A stretch of DNA of 64,000 bases, from positions 84,934,175 through 84,998,174 of the forward strand of contig NC_054702.1 of the NCBI RefSeq assembly GCF_016097555.1, written 5' to 3'. Origin of the DNA: Gigantopelta aegis. Its lineage: Eukaryota; Mollusca; Gastropoda; Neomphalida; Peltospiridae. The notes under the pieces were generated by a model. The model was not told where the DNA came from. It was given only the letters and a program-made list of their open reading frames with translations, and ran no database searches. This document shows positions 1 through 46,590 of this stretch, one piece after another. The position numbers and the translations under genes are program-made. Numbering within the stretch: the first letter of the stretch is position 1; the number at the start of each line of letters is the position of its first letter.

Positions 1-160
1 GAGGATATAACTTTTACTGGAGATTTCATCCCTCTTGCATTGTCACAGAGGACTGCCACTCTCAGACTAGTTTACTAAATCAAAACTAGCACCAGAGTTC
101 ATTAGAATAAATACAGCTGTGATGATATGCACTCATGAATCACTGTCAGGAGATTCATAT
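1..160. repeat. Dispersed repeat family D, partial copy
   Basis: GACTGCCACTCTCAGACTAG, then AATACAGCTGTGATGATATG and CACTCATGAATCACTGTCA match the right half of 48765-49055. Continues to the left of the window. Confidence 0.6.
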
Positions 161-510
161 ATCCAAATAAATAAAGATTTTAAACATATGTAATCATTTT
201 ATATTTTGTCTGCTTATTTTTTCTTTACCCTGCCTGCTTATGGATATCAGTGTACAATTTGCTATTTTAGCAGATACAAGTTTTTTTTTAGTAAAACCTG
301 TTTTCAAAATAATGTATAGTGTGCAGATCCTAATATTTTCTAATTTTCAGTAAAAAAGGGGGACTTTAGTTTTGATGACATAAAAAATGTACAAGCATAT
401 TTCCTTTCATTTCATACTGTATGTTTCAGCACCGACTCTATGCAGACTAGATGTTTTGTAAGTATGGGCCCAGGATTTGAAATACAAAATATTCTATTAA
501 ATATACTCAC

Positions 511-30235
<29,725 letters not shown>

Positions 30236-30751
30236 TTTGTAATATACAAGAAATGTCTGTCAGTAGTCCTAAGTGTTACTTCTTTGCACTGTATATCGTC
30301 TGGACATTAGGTTTACAGTATGATGGCATAACCGTGACATCACCTGGCGGTTTGTGTCAGCACTTTAAGATATACTTGAACATAAAAGCATCTATTCGAT
30401 GGTCATGCCTATTGATTTAAGGATGAATATATTATACATCTGTGTGGACACACCTTTCACGAGAAATCACAAGGATTAGGCAAATATGTGACAGAAATAT
30501 CGATGCATGAATAAATGTAACATGTTTTGCATTATCTGTCCTCGTTGTTATCACTAATATTTAATATTTTCTATGACAGTAGTGACATAATGAATACTGA
30601 ATTACTAAATTGTATTATTTACATCACATTTTTGTCCCACCTTTGCTAAGAAATGTCAGAGGTGTGAATGAAGGGAAAGGTATGCATGCTAACATACAAA
30701 TGCGTATTTTATCACGTTTGTGTTTTTAAATACTAGCTTGTATAAGTTATT

Positions 30752-30823
<72 letters not shown>
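30752..30823. repeat. (TA)n microsatellite
   Basis: TA run directly left of the Tigger-type element at 30834. Confidence 0.95.
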
Positions 30824-30826
<3 letters not shown>

Positions 30827-30833
30827 CTATATA

Positions 30834-31677
30834 CAGTAGAATTCCATTGGCTCGAACGCCCAACGGTCGAACCTACCGGTATTCTCGAACCAAGAACAAA
30901 GTCCCGATTTTTCTCTCTATTAAACCCTTTTATTTTGGTGCTGATTGGTCGAATACCCCTAGGGTCGAACAGAAGCTTTCTCTCGAACCGATTTACTGGT
31001 CCGAACTGTAAAATTAAATATATTTAGCTCGAACAGCTAAGTCTATGCAAAGAAATATATATATAAAAAAATTTATGTAGGAATTTTTCATCGACCTGGA
31101 TGCAGCCTAACGGTAGAAAAAACGTCTGAAAGTTATTGAGCTGATTTTTTTGGCACCTAACACAACCAGTCAAACACAGCCCATGGACCAAGGCGTGATA
31201 AACAACCTGAAAAGCCCCTACAAACAACTTGCTATCATGAAGCAGCTCCATACAGCAGACAGAAACATAGACGTGCTAATTACGGTACTGGATGCAATGT
31301 ATTTGATGTAGGTGACACACAAAACAATAGCCAATTGTTTCCGTCACGCCAAGTTTGTTTCCAGCTCTAATGACGACACGACTGTGAATGGAGTTTTATA
31401 TATTCTCCATTATATAAATTTGTCAGTCGTATTTGTTTATTAACGCTGATAAATAATTGTTACAAATATATATCTCATCCAACATTTGACGGCGACTTCG
31501 TTACTCATGAGTCAATCGGATCATCTTGCCCAAGCCGGTTTTATGGAAATATGCGACGTTGTCCGATTGCTTTTTGTGTTACAGAAGCACCCGATAACGG
31601 CCGAATGCATGGTTCGAACTACCCGATGGGTCGAACAGATTTTGATGCACCGACAGTGTTCGAGCCAATGAGATTAT
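30834..31677. mobile_element. Non-autonomous Tigger/pogo-type element
   Basis: Starts CAGTAGAATTCCATTGGCTC then GAACG next to a TA repeat and ends CAGTGTTCGAGCCAATGAG, so the ends are imperfect inverted repeats (CCATTGGCTCGAAC). The body is rich in CGAAC repeats. Short open stretches resemble the C-terminal part of the Tigger remnant at 5820-6775, and the last ~70 bp are clearly homologous to its 3' end. TA dinucleotide repeats flank both sides, as expected for TA-targeting Tc1/mariner-class elements. Confidence 0.7.
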
Positions 31678-32290
31678 ATATATATTGGACTTTGTCTTTT
31701 GCAAAGATTGGATTAATGTGATACACCATATAAAACAATGATGCCAAATGACTCTATAACATATATATGTGTCCCAGTGCAACTCGGCAGAAACACCAGT
31801 CACTCATGTAATGTTTATTCAGAGTTAACAGAAAGTACATCTCTTTTACATATTATGCATCAAATGTTTTTAGATATCAAACATATACTAATATTTGGTC
31901 ACGTGCAAGAGAAGAAACTCCTTACTTAGAACAATCTGTAGTCTTTAATAACAACTTTACCTCGGACGTTTTTGGAAAAACTCATTATTTGAAATATTCT
32001 GTATTAAGCACATTCACTCATGATCAGACTTGTTTCAGATCATTTCAGATCAGATCATTGTCTATGCACTTCGCAAGATGGACTCCAATGGAGTGTATGC
32101 ACCGTTTGTTTTTAAAAGCCACTGGATAACTACCCAGACTTGTGGATGGTAGTGACCCATCAAACTGAGAAACCTATTGTTCCACTCTTCAGTTAAGGAT
32201 GTATTGTACCATGCTCTGTGAGTATCAAATGGGACCCTTTCAAAGAACGATCTCCTTCTTGTCCCGTTTGGAACACTCTGTGCTTGCAAA
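31580..32290 (-). other. Gap region with MULE-type transposase remnant (32062-32289)
   Basis: The minus-strand open frame 32062-32289 contains FFERVPFDTHRAWYNTS, EEWNNRFLSLMGHYHPQVW and IQWLLK. This resembles the C-terminal segment of MULE-type transposases found with FLYWCH-type zinc fingers (pattern E.WN..F..L.GH.HP..W..I..L.K). Nothing upstream or downstream continues the frame convincingly, so it is a fragment. The part to the left of ~31680 belongs to the Tigger-type element. Confidence 0.45.
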
Positions 32291-32699
32291 TAATTTTATA
32301 ATTAAAACATTGATTGAATTTTGTGTAGTTTAATATGTATTCCTAGGCCCAGTGCTGTATAAATACAGCTTTTAGTCTCTATAATCTTAAGAAAGTAAAT
32401 ACCGTAATTATTTGTAGTAAACTAAGTGTTCTGGGCGGGATAAAATGGAGACCCTTACATGAAATGGCCAAGTACCTTTAACATAAGTAAATAAATCCAA
32501 GGTCAAGACTGTCTCGCTACAATAATATATTGATATCGTGTCACTTCTGCCATGTTGAACAAAGTCAATCACTATACTTAAAGCGTAAACAGATTATCCA
32601 AGCAGCTGCGTTAACAAAAGCAAAATAAGCAACAATTTCTCACAGAATCGATGGTTTAGCAAATTTGTGTTGAGTTTAAACTCTTATCATGTCCAAGTT

Positions 32700-32905
32700 T
32701 GGGTTTTCTAAGCTAGGCTTGAGGGTGGCATTCCTCCTACATATGGTGCTTGAGAGATGAAACATCTTATGACGGATGTCCTAGAGTGGCGATCCTCCTA
32801 AGGACGAACATCTGATAGTGGATCATGAAAGCAATCACGACTTTGCCTAACACATCCTTTCCACTCTGTCTTGTGCGGAGATATAATTTTGATTACGGAA
32901 TACGG
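32700..32905. repeat. Dispersed repeat family D, diverged inverted copy
   Basis: TGGCGATCCTCCTAAGGACG, then AAGCAATCACGACTTTGCCT and GAGATATAATTTTGATTACG. Matches 37320-37490 directly and the 48765 copy in reverse. Confidence 0.5.
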
Positions 32906-34109
32906 TTTTGTCGTTTATATTTGTATTCGTTTGTATTATAATATAGTATTAGTACTTAATTATAATTTTATATTTTAAATACATTTTGTTGCAAAAATAA
33001 GTATTTTGGGGTTTTGCATTTCTTTTGGCGGGGAGCGGTAAAAATAAAGATCGTATATTTTAGTACAAATTAGGATCTACTTATGTAATTTATTTTAAAC
33101 AGAGACATGTCCAAACAAAAGACAAACCGAAAGAAAGAAAAAAGAAAATTCATTACGAAATAACAAGAAATGCTAATCCCTTGCTTTTATTAAGGTTTAA
33201 CTTTGGGGGTGAAAACAAGCTATTACAGTATTCAAAACATCTTCTCTTTTTTGGTCTCGGTTGGATTATATTATGTAAGTAAGTGTGTGGATTCGATTAT
33301 TGTACAGAAAAACTTATAAATAGTTCAGAAGTTTGATTCCATGTGGGATTAATGCTACTTCAACAGCGAACTAATAATAATAGTATTTTAATGTCAGTGA
33401 AGAGTTGGGGGACTATACACTTAAATTCTACTTTTAAATGATATTTTAAAAATGTATCCTAAGAACTACTACAATTCCAAATGCAGAGTTTGTCTCTATA
33501 TTGATGTGGCTATTGTGTATTCAAATCTTGTACGCTGATCTTTACTGATGAGTCAGTTAAGTAAACATTCTGGTTAATTATTTAAACATTTTATCTAAAC
33601 ATATGTTGACATCTACCGATAATATATATTAATGTCTTTTTGTGACAAGGAATACATTTTAAAGGTGGACAACACGAAACGAAATATTATAATGCTTACT
33701 TTTACTGAACAACTGATTCGTCAAACGTGTTGTGTACATAACGCTGATTTTGCAAATTCCAGATTGATCATTTTCCTTTGACATTTATTTGAAATCATGG
33801 ACTTGTTCAGTGTTAAGAAAGCAGCGACACCAGTTATGTCAGTAAGTGGGCGTGCAACATAAAACCTAAAATAAAAGAAAGAAAGAAAGAAAGAAAGAAA
33901 GAGAGAAAGAAAGAGAAATAAATAAATAAATAAATAAATGTTTTCAAATAAAATATATTTGATACTTGGGATATGGACATGTTCTGAACAGACAGCCCAG
34001 TTAACTGATGTTAACATGACATCGTTCTTGAACCTTGAGTAGACATAAACATGAAAATCAAGTTGAAATGAAATGAAATATATGGAATCGTGTTGAGATT
34101 AATTATTGA

Positions 34110-34440
34110 AAAGGGGCGGGGTCTGGCTCAGTTGGCAGAGCGCTCGCATGAGGTGCTTTTGTCGTAGAATCGAACGCCATCAGTCGATCTATTCTCACAT
34201 TGGGTTGCCCTGTGACTGATATACCAAAGGCGGTGGAATGTGCTGTCCTGTCTGTATGAAAGTGCATATAAAAGATTCTTTGCTGCTAATGGAAAAATGT
34301 GGTGAGTATCCTCTGAAGACTACGTGTCAAAATTACCAAATGTTTGACATCCAATAGTGGCCTACTATTATTATACCTACTTAACCAATGAGCTTTAGTT
34401 GTGTTATTAAACAAAACTAACTTATTTTTTAATTTGTTAA
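34110..34440 (+). mobile_element. SINE family B-like copy, head first
   Basis: Plus-orientation element with the A-box-like TGGCTCAGTTGGCAGAGCGC and B-box-like GTCGTAGAATCGAACGCC, then TATAAAAGATTCTTTGCTGC, and the tail TTATTAAACAAAACT. Just downstream of copy A of the ependymin cluster. Confidence 0.65.
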
Positions 34441-34597
34441 GATAAAATAAAAGTAAACTTTTTAATAGCCAAAACATTAACTTTTGTCCAAATATGAGAT
34501 TATGATTGCCAGTAACGCGTAAGTTCCTTTAAACATTAACTATAAGAACGAAACAAACTAAAACAAATTAATATTACAATCAGGTTGGAATAGATTG

Positions 34598-34603
34598 TTT
34601 ATT
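34598..34603 (-). terminator. Polyadenylation signal of copy A
   Basis: AATAAA on the gene strand, 65 bp past the stop codon at 34668-34670. Confidence 0.55.
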
Positions 34604-34667
34604 TGTGACTGTATTTGTATATGGATACAAAACGCTAAACTCAAGCAGTGTGTTAATGTTGAGCAAG

Positions 34668-38796
<4,129 letters not shown>

Positions 38797-38886
38797 GATG
38801 GCGGACTGTTTCGAGCGAGCAGACGACAGGTGGTAAGTGAACCATCTTGTCCACGCCGAGATCTGTGCTGGCAAAATGACCGACTG

Positions 38887-38909
38887 CTTATCTGCTTATC
38901 TGCTTATCT
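38887..38909 (-). promoter_or_regulatory. Three GATA motifs upstream of copy A
   Basis: CTTATCT occurs at 38887-38893, 38895-38901 and 38903-38909, i.e. AGATAAG three times on the gene strand at 8-bp spacing, 91-113 bp above the start codon. Matches the GATA-factor consensus WGATAR. Binding is inferred only. Confidence 0.5.
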
Positions 38910-40004
38910 CGTGAAACCAAGATGACTGGCACATGTTCCTTCCCAAGTCAGTCGTATACTAAATTTAACATCATCACGTATCGAGGTCTTAAATCTGTCC
39001 CGGGCCTAGTCACTGGCAAGGTCAGACACTATTCCCGGGATAAATGACAGACAAGACGGACAGACAAATTGTTTATTAAAGTCTCACCTCAGTTTTAAAA
39101 ACATACATCAATAAAACAATAATATATAAAATAGCACTGAGCCACTCCATATGGAGTTACGAGAGACGAGATAAACGTGTGTACCTAAATCTTGACTGGA
39201 TAGAGGTACTCTAAAAGTACTCTTAACCTGATATCACGGTCTTCAACATAAGTGTTTGGAACTCAGAACTTCTAAACTATGCAACGCCCTGTTCTAAACT
39301 GTTCGGCTATTTCCTGCTATGCGATTTATGTCATGTCGTGCCATGCTACGATGTGCTACATTTAATTTAATGCAAATGTCCGGATGGCTTGAGATGTTTA
39401 GCACTAGGATGAATCTACTTGTCCGTAGATGCCAGCAACTGAAGGGGCCAGTTATATATTAATTAACCGTTCAACTATGGAGTAAATTATAATCTTCAGT
39501 TTGGGGGCTTTGGGGGAGAAGGTCATGATGTCCCCTCTCCCCTTACGCTTCTGACACTCTAGGTTCCAAGACCTATCAAACCTTCGATGATCTGAAGGAA
39601 AACTAATGAATCCACCACTCTATAGACAGGTACAGGATCTAGGATGGTTTTCACAACTTATTAATTATGTAGCAATGTTTCTTTACTGTTAACAAACAAA
39701 TCTGATTTTTAGAGCTGTTGTGTCGTTAAATTAATTCATCCATTCATTCATTATTCATTCATTATTCATTCATTTATTATTCACTCATTCATTCATTCAT
39801 TATTCATTCATTCATTATTCATTCATTCATTCTTCGTTCATTCATTCAACAAATCTAAACCATTATAAGCAACTATTAAAAGTTTCTTTGCCAGGCATGT
39901 TTCCGTAAATAAATCATAGCATATGCTAAACGGTACTTCAATACTGTAGCAAAAGGTAAATAAGGAATAAAGAAACTGTTTCAAAACTAGAATAGAATAG
40001 AATC
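38910..40004. other. Intergenic space between ependymin copies A and B
   Basis: No gene or mobile element recognised. An (ATTC)n-rich stretch lies at 39726-39850. Confidence 0.6.
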
Positions 40005-40010
40005 TTTATT
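40005..40010 (-). terminator. Polyadenylation signal of copy B
   Basis: AATAAA on the gene strand, 37 bp past the stop codon at 40047-40049. Confidence 0.6.
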
Positions 40011-40046
40011 ACACAGTTTTCACGCAGGTCACGCGATGTAACTTGT

Positions 40047-43000
40047 TTATGGTGGGCACTCAGGTGGCGGGATGAAGTGAGACGGGTCATGAATACCAAG
40101 AGTCATATCGTAGAAACTGAAACAAGATTTACAAAAATTAGTTTCTTTTTAATTAAAACAATAAATGCATTAAGTTTACATATATTTTAAAAGCTTGTCC
40201 AAACAGACAGTAGAGAGACAGACACATATAAGCAACGTAGATACGGATCAATCGAGAAGGATGGATGGAAAAATGGATGAATGCATGGATGCATGGATGG
40301 ATGGATGGAAGGAAGGAAGGAGGGAGGGAGATGGATAGATGAATGGATGGAAGGAGGGAGGGAGCGACGGAGGGTGGATGCTTGGATGGATGGGTAAATT
40401 GATGGACGGATGGAATGACGGGTGAATAGTTGAACTGGTGAATGAATGCATTGACTACCAACTGTCACAACGAAGTTGGTCAGCTCGCCTATCTCTCGAC
40501 TTCTACGACTGTCCAATTACTAGTCTGGACGCTGTTACAACTCGATTCTCGTCGCATACAATTTCTAAGACCAATTAATTGTTAATCTGAGCACATCCGC
40601 CGTAACTTGTGTGTGTGTGTGTGGGGGGGGGGGGGGGGATTACAATATAACTGTCGAGTTGACCAACTGTCGTGCCAGTTGATAGTCTAAGACTAGCATC
40701 ATGGGCAATGCAGATCTATACATGTAAACATGTGTTTTGTTAAAGACTTACTCAGACTGAACGAAACCAGTTCTGTTGCTGTAGAAATCCATACGGATCA
40801 TCACACAGTCGGGACTAGTCACAGTCATGGCGTAGAAGTCTAAAACCAAACGGATCCTGTGTGAAATTTGTTATGCAATATCTCGGTTCCAACATATAAC
40901 TAAATAATTACAGGGTATGGAGAACTTTACGTGAAGAAATAATTACAGTGCATGGACGAGAAATATAAACGTAAAGATAAAGTTAAAGTTTCTTTTGTTT
41001 AACGACACCACTGGAGCATATTGATTTATTAATCATCGACTATTGCAAGTGAAACATTTGGTAATGCTGACACATATAGCCTTAGATAGGAAGTCCGCTA
41101 CAGTTTTCCATTAGTAGCGAGAAATCTTTTATATGCCCCATCACACGGACAGGAAAGCACATAAATATTGATATACAAGTTTATGCAGTAAACTGGCTGG
41201 AACGAGAAATAGTCCAATGGGCCGATCGACGGGGATCGATTCTAGACCGACCGCGCACCAGGCGAGCGTTTTACCACAGGGCTACGTCTCACCCCCAACG
41301 TGAATTTAATGTTGTTATATAACATAATCAAATCCTAGCGTGCAACGTCATCGATTCTCATCATATACCTAAACCAAGTCGACATATGGGATAGAATGTA
41401 CAGTGACCCTCCCTTATTAGTAGCAGTATATTAACACAAGACCGAGATCAAATGAAGTTAGAAATAAAACAGTAATATTATCACTCAGTGCAAACATAAT
41501 ATTGCTCAGCATGGCTCATTTCCTTACACACAAAACCATTTTGTAAATACAAAATTTGTTCAATTGTTTTGGTACATTGGAAATATTCTGCTTGAACTAT
41601 ATATTTTCGAAAATGTTCATAGTATACTGAAGCAGTGACTGGTAAACTATACCAGCCAACTAAAAACGTATACGTGATTAAACCCTCTGGAAACAATAAC
41701 GTGGTTAAACCATCTGAAAGACATACGAGGTCAAACTATCCAAAATGATATACGTGGTTAACCAAGTGAAAACATTTACATAATTAGACTAACTAAACGT
41801 GGTTAATCCATCTGAAACACATAATACACGTGATTAAATCATCTGAAAACACTTGTTATTATGTGGTTTAACCAGCTATAAAAAATGAATGGTTAAGCGA
41901 AATGATTTTTTTTTTAGAAATATGGTAAATAACTGAAAACTAAACGGAAACATATACCTTTAAATTATGTGGTCAATTGCAATGAAAACATGCGTGGTAA
42001 AATCATCTGAAAACATATTATGCGGTTAAACCAACTGTAAACATAAATATTAAACAGCTGACTTGGCAATTTTTTTATTCTTACTCTCTTCAAATTTGCC
42101 GGTGAACTGAACAAGAGTGACGTGTTCTCCTGTAACTGGACCAATGTTGCCTTCCCACTGGAATTTGGCGTCAGACGGCACGTGCCATGGGATGAATGGA
42201 CGGGTCAAGGCCGTCTTGTTGCACTGTTTGGTGAGCAGATTCACTTTGTATTCTACACCCTGAAAAACCCCAACAACTATGAACTAGTAATGTGAATTAC
42301 GGTATGTGGTCAAAGCAAGCTATGGTTAGTTTGTTTCAAATCATATTCTTAATATTGTAAAATACAGAATAAAGACATTCATTATTCTGTTATTTGCTTT
42401 TTAAGTTTTACAACTAAACGTGAACACTGTTACATGTAATTCTATAGTATCTAGGGCATATACGGAAATAACGTTTTGTTGTTGTTTTTGATTGTTTGTT
42501 TCTTTGTTTTGTTTTTCCCCTTCTACTTCTTTTTGAAGGCACCACACCACCATGTGTCATGTCATTACTTGTGGTAACAGTTTAATACAATCTGGTTTAG
42601 AAAATAGTTCCTCTTAAAAATAATACAAACTTCTTATTTACATTTGGAAATCTTTCTTTCATGATTACATGTAGGTTGACCTCTGTAGTATTTAAATAAC
42701 CCATTGGTTTGAAATTACTTGTAATGTAAAGTGTTAACTAACAACAGCTGTGCGTATGGTATATTGCCCCTTGCATAACAGCAACATGAGGCGGTGCTCT
42801 GGCATGATTTTTTTTGCACGATAGTTGTCAAGGAGAGCATTCCCTAAAACGAGTAGTCACATGAACCTCTCTTACACAATATATTCTTACATAGAAATGA
42901 TATTGAACTGCGTGGAGTAATTAATGGTGGAGTGTAACCTTAACACTGTTGAAAGGCGCTTTGAATTATCCTGGGGAATCCTGATTGCTTTGTAATTAAG

Positions 43001-44453
43001 ACACGATCGTCCACTATAGTGTTTCCCCACCCCACTTTATATGTCGGTTCTACATGCCTACAAGTGTTTGCAAACCTGTCATACTTCGCTGGTATTATGT
43101 AAACGTTACGTTGCATACTAACGATATTGTGCAGGTAGAAGAAGTCGTAGAATTGTTTCTTCCCACCTTCCTCAATCTCCACCTCCTCTCTCACCCGTCT
43201 GTCCACGCCATCGTAACTGACGTACGCAAACCGAATAAACTGCTTGGACGGATCTACCTGCAAATAAATGGAAGTTGACAAATATGATCAGGTGCGTGTG
43301 CAGGAATTTTAGCATGGCGGGGTCAAGACTGTTGCAACCGACATTTATAACGATGTCAAGTCGTGCTCCTCCAGAAAATATATACTTGAGCAGGGAGGGG
43401 TTTCGATCCCCGGAAACCCTCCCCTGTACACGTGCCTGCTGACAGTAAACATGGTCTCTCTCTCTAGAGAACGGTTTAGTTTTATTTAACGATATTAATA
43501 GATTACCGAATGATTAATCAAAACCGCTATATTTCTCCTATGTATCTTTTTTATACACTTTTCAGTAATAAAAATGGCAACTTAAATGTTATTTTTCAGA
43601 ACAGTATTTATGTACATGACATCTGTAGTTCAATAGGAAACAGCTATAAATCATAACTATACAGCGTAGTGACACCAAGTATTTGCTAAAGATGAGCGCA
43701 AACTTGCACAGATGAAAATGTATTTTTAATATTTGAATATAATTTGAATCAATTAAAAAAACTCACTATTAATTAAATGGTCAGCTTACCGTAACAAGTC
43801 TACTTTCGAACTGCTTTGGACTTTCTGAAAGATAAAACAATCAATAAATTTGGTCATAAATACAACTGAAAAAATCGATTAACTATAAAACAAATGGATG
43901 TAATTTTATGGTGTGTTGTAGCTGAGATTGTAGATAAGCCAATCTACTCTGTTTTCAAATTATGCTAATGTCTCACAACTTCTCTTTGATAAACAATACC
44001 AAAAACCCACCCTGAATTCTGAGCTTGTGAATATCTAACTGAATTTGCTGAAGCAAAGTTCTTTAATTAATGTCTTTATCCATACGATGCCTTTATTCAT
44101 TTATACACTGACACACAAAATGACAATATTTTTAAATGTGTACACACTACAGTAGGTTACCAAAATGCTAATAAATATAAATATATATACATACATACAT
44201 ACATATTATTATAAATATTATTTGTATTTTGAAATGTTATAAAATGAAATATAATTAAAATTAAATTAAACTGTCACATTAACGATTGGTTCATCCGTTA
44301 AACTGGTTCACTATACTATTGATGCATTACATGTAGGCTATGCTAATTGCTTTTCAAATAATAAACAAATAAATAAACAAGCAGACCACAAGGTTTGGGT
44401 TCCTGGGCGAGGACAGCAGTGAGAGTCACCAACAGGGCGAGCACGACGTCCAT
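40047..44453 (-). CDS. Ependymin-related secreted protein, copy B
   Basis: Six exons: 44387-44453, 43790-43824, 43123-43257, 42085-42259, 40752-40839, 40047-40116, encoding 189 residues. The signal peptide is [17 protein letters not shown] followed by EPKPC. Core motifs: [67 protein letters not shown], and the tail [15 protein letters not shown]-stop. All four conserved cysteines are present. It is most like copy A (shared AQEPKPC N-terminus and KQCNKT-LTRPF-P block), so A and B look like sister duplicates. Exon 4 is 175 bp, two codons shorter than in A and three shorter than in C and D. A polyadenylation signal lies 37 bp past the stop. Intron 5 contains a SINE and intron 3 contains no recognised element. 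Confidence 0.92.
40255..40440. repeat. (ATGG)n/(AAGG)n repeat
   Basis: Imperfect GGAT and GGAA units in intron 5 of ependymin copy B. Confidence 0.9.
40450..40695. repeat. Dispersed repeat family F, copy
   Basis: GACTACCAACTGTCACAACG, CGACTTCTACGACTGTCCA, ACAACTCGATTCTCGTCG and TTGTTAATCTGAGCACATCC are shared, same orientation, with 54295-54495. A G-tract interrupts it. Intron 5 of ependymin copy B. Confidence 0.65.
40983..41297 (-). mobile_element. SINE family B copy in intron 4 of ependymin copy B
   Basis: AAGTTTCTTTTGTTTAACGA, then TTGATTTATTAATCATCGAC, and a head at the right ending TTTTACCACAGGGCTACGTC. About 315 bp, near full length. Confidence 0.8.
43290..43439. mobile_element. Short MITE with CAGGYRCGTGTRCAGG ends
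   Basis: Left CAGGTGCGTGTGCAGG, right (reverse complement) CAGGCACGTGTACAGGGGAG. About 150 bp, intron 2 of ependymin copy B. Confidence 0.5.
43467..43560 (-). mobile_element. Degraded SINE tail fragment
   Basis: GGTTTAGTTTTATTTAACGA followed by weak similarity to the family B core (AATGATTAATC, ACCGCTATATTT). Confidence 0.4.
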
Positions 44454-44537
44454 CTTGGCTGAATCTTCGAGGAGACAAAATGGCTTCCGTGACCTACTTT
44501 CCAAAGTTAGATAGAACCGGCCTGGATTCAAGTATAT

Positions 44538-44543
44538 CTTATC
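44538..44543 (-). promoter_or_regulatory. GATA motif upstream of copy B
   Basis: GATAAG on the gene strand 85-90 bp above the start codon, next to a TATA-like GATATAC. A single short motif; supported mainly by recurrence at the other copies. Confidence 0.4.
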
Positions 44544-44957
44544 GGTTTGACTGGTGGTATATTTCCCACATAGTATCCTTGTACTCTACTTTCTGTTGTT
44601 TTATTCATGTCTCATATCATAAACTGTGACACACACAGAGATAAAGAGAGAGAGAATGGATGAATGAATGAATGAATGAATGAATGTTTAACATCGGCTA
44701 TTGGGTGTCAAACTATGGTAATGCAAATAAATAAAGTGATGATCAACATCAATATAAAAATTCAAGACTTAAACAAAACAGTGTAAAGAACTGTACAAAA
44801 ACACAAATATCACAGAATTTTACGGATACTGAATTTTACTCAAAACTTCAATTTTGTGCTGTATTGGCCATTCTCAAAGAGAATGTTACACCCCTGCACC
44901 ACGGTGAGGTTACAGCACACGCAGGGGAAAGAGAGAGAGAGACAGACAGACATACAG

Positions 44958-45002
<45 letters not shown>
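44958..45002. repeat. (CA)n microsatellite
   Basis: About twenty CA units next to a SINE. Confidence 0.95.
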
Positions 45003-45004
<2 letters not shown>

Positions 45005-45059
45005 ATAGCTGTTCACATAAATGGTGGGGGGAAAAACTACAAAAAAAAGAGACAGGAAA

Positions 45060-45332
45060 GTTAGTTTGTTTTGTTTAACAACAACACTAGAGCATTTGGT
45101 AATTCTGACACGTAGTCTTCAAAGAAAACGTGCTATTAACAGTAAGGGGTATTTTATGTGTTTTGTCACACAGACGGGACAGCTAATACCACGGCGTTTC
45201 CTATATCAGTCTGACACTGGTTGGGACGGGAAAAACTCAAATCAGAGAATGGGTCCACCGAGGGAATTTGATTCATCGACCCAAGCATCTCAAGTAAACG
45301 CTCTACCAACTCCGCTAGATCCCGCCCTCAGA
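45060..45332 (-). mobile_element. Diverged SINE family B copy
   Basis: AGTTTGTTTTGTTTAACAAC then a shortened core, and a head ending AAACGCTCTACCAACTCCGC then TAGATCCCGCCC. It is internally deleted compared with the copies at 40983 and 57376, and its head resembles that of the 34110 copy. Confidence 0.65.
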
Positions 45333-46130
45333 CAGAAAATAAATGAACGAAGGTAGATAAACAGATGCAACAAAAGACAGGTTCGCTTATTGGTTTTGTA
45401 CAGATCCATGTTTGAAGGCTAATTATTTAGAATAGGAAGTAAATTCTTAAGGTTAGTGATAGTCACGGAGTTATTTTTAATAATGACAATTGGTTTGTCA
45501 CCAGCAGTGCAAACGGTTTAGCTGTATTCATACACCGGGTTTTCATTGTGATAAAAGTGGGGCTCGATCAATTTGTGTAATTTTCAAACAAGCTGATATT
45601 GTGAAACATTTAATAGCTAAACCGTTATTCAAATGAGATTTTTGGTAAGGTTTGATCAGCAAAGTTTCCATAAATATATGTGTGATATCCGCCAACTCCC
45701 GCTTGGGTGTGGTTTGTATGGGCGTGAACATTGTCAAAAATGCACCCAAAATCATGCAGTTTGGGCACATTATGATGAAAGTAACAAAAAACATTTAACT
45801 AAAAATATTTTAAATGAGTCCACTTTATAATTATGATCCTTTTTGTAATTCCCTTGAGACTAGAAATACCTCAACTATCTTTATTTTTAAACCATAGGTG
45901 TGCATTTAGGATGCCAGGGGCTCGCATGTATAGATCTCAGCTGAAGATTCACAAATAACTGTGGTCTTCTACCGAAGGGATGAAAGGAGAACTGGAGGAA
46001 GATGACTGGAGGAATTATATCCAATTTACACCGTTTGAATCACAGCCTAATTGAAATATTTTTAAAATTAGACGTACATCATTCAGTAGATCAGTTTTAG
46101 ATTGCAAATAAAAATAAAAATAGGACTTGT
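45333..46130. other. Intergenic stretch without recognised gene
   Basis: Contains a 65-codon open frame (45633-45830, with CGLYGREHCQKC) that I do not recognise, and ends in a long poly-C tract (46132-46175). No supported gene. Confidence 0.4.
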
Positions 46131-46234
46131 GTCCCCCCCCCCCCCCCCCCCCCCCCCCCCACCCCCCCCCCCCCCGAGGCTATAACCTATTCTCTAGAGG
46201 TTGTTATCACCACCCTCATCGTGTTTTAAAAACT

Positions 46235-46590
46235 TTAAAGGGACATTCCCGAGTTTGCTGCAATTTTTAAGATGTTATCGATTAACAGAGACTTTTTAAC
46301 GATTGTAATTACATTATTAAACGTGTTTCTGATCGTTCTAATATTTGTACTAGGTTAAATTTCATTTTATTTCCTAAAATATTTTTTTTTCGTACGTACG
46401 AAATTATTTGAAGACAATCCAGTTTGGGCTTCTTACAAATATTAAGACGGCCAGAAACACATTGAATATACAGACACTAATATTCTAAACAAGAAAATAT
46501 ATTTAATATGTAAGTTTAATCGTAGAAATATTTTATTTTTCGGAAACATCTTACAATGTAGCAAACTCTGCCCTTTAAATGTCCCTTTAA
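46235..46590. mobile_element. TTAA-flanked fold-back element
   Basis: Both ends read TTAAAGGGACATT going inwards, and similarity continues for ~40 bp (GAGTTTGCTGCA against GAGTTTGCTACA, then AAGATGTT on both sides). Further inside, TGTTTCTGATCGTTCTAATA pairs with its inverted partner GTGTTTCTGGCCGTCTTAAT around a central CGTACGTACG. The whole ~356 bp could form a long imperfect hairpin. No coding capacity. Confidence 0.7.

Larger units (their letters stand above)
30236..34667. other. Intergenic space between the large gene and the ependymin cluster
   Basis: Holds the TA repeat, the Tigger-type element, the MULE-type remnant, a family D repeat and a SINE, listed separately. Between them (31680-31940, 32910-33870, 33940-34110) I see only AT-rich sequence with (GAAA)n/(AAAT)n at 33877-33940 and no supported gene. 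Confidence 0.6.
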
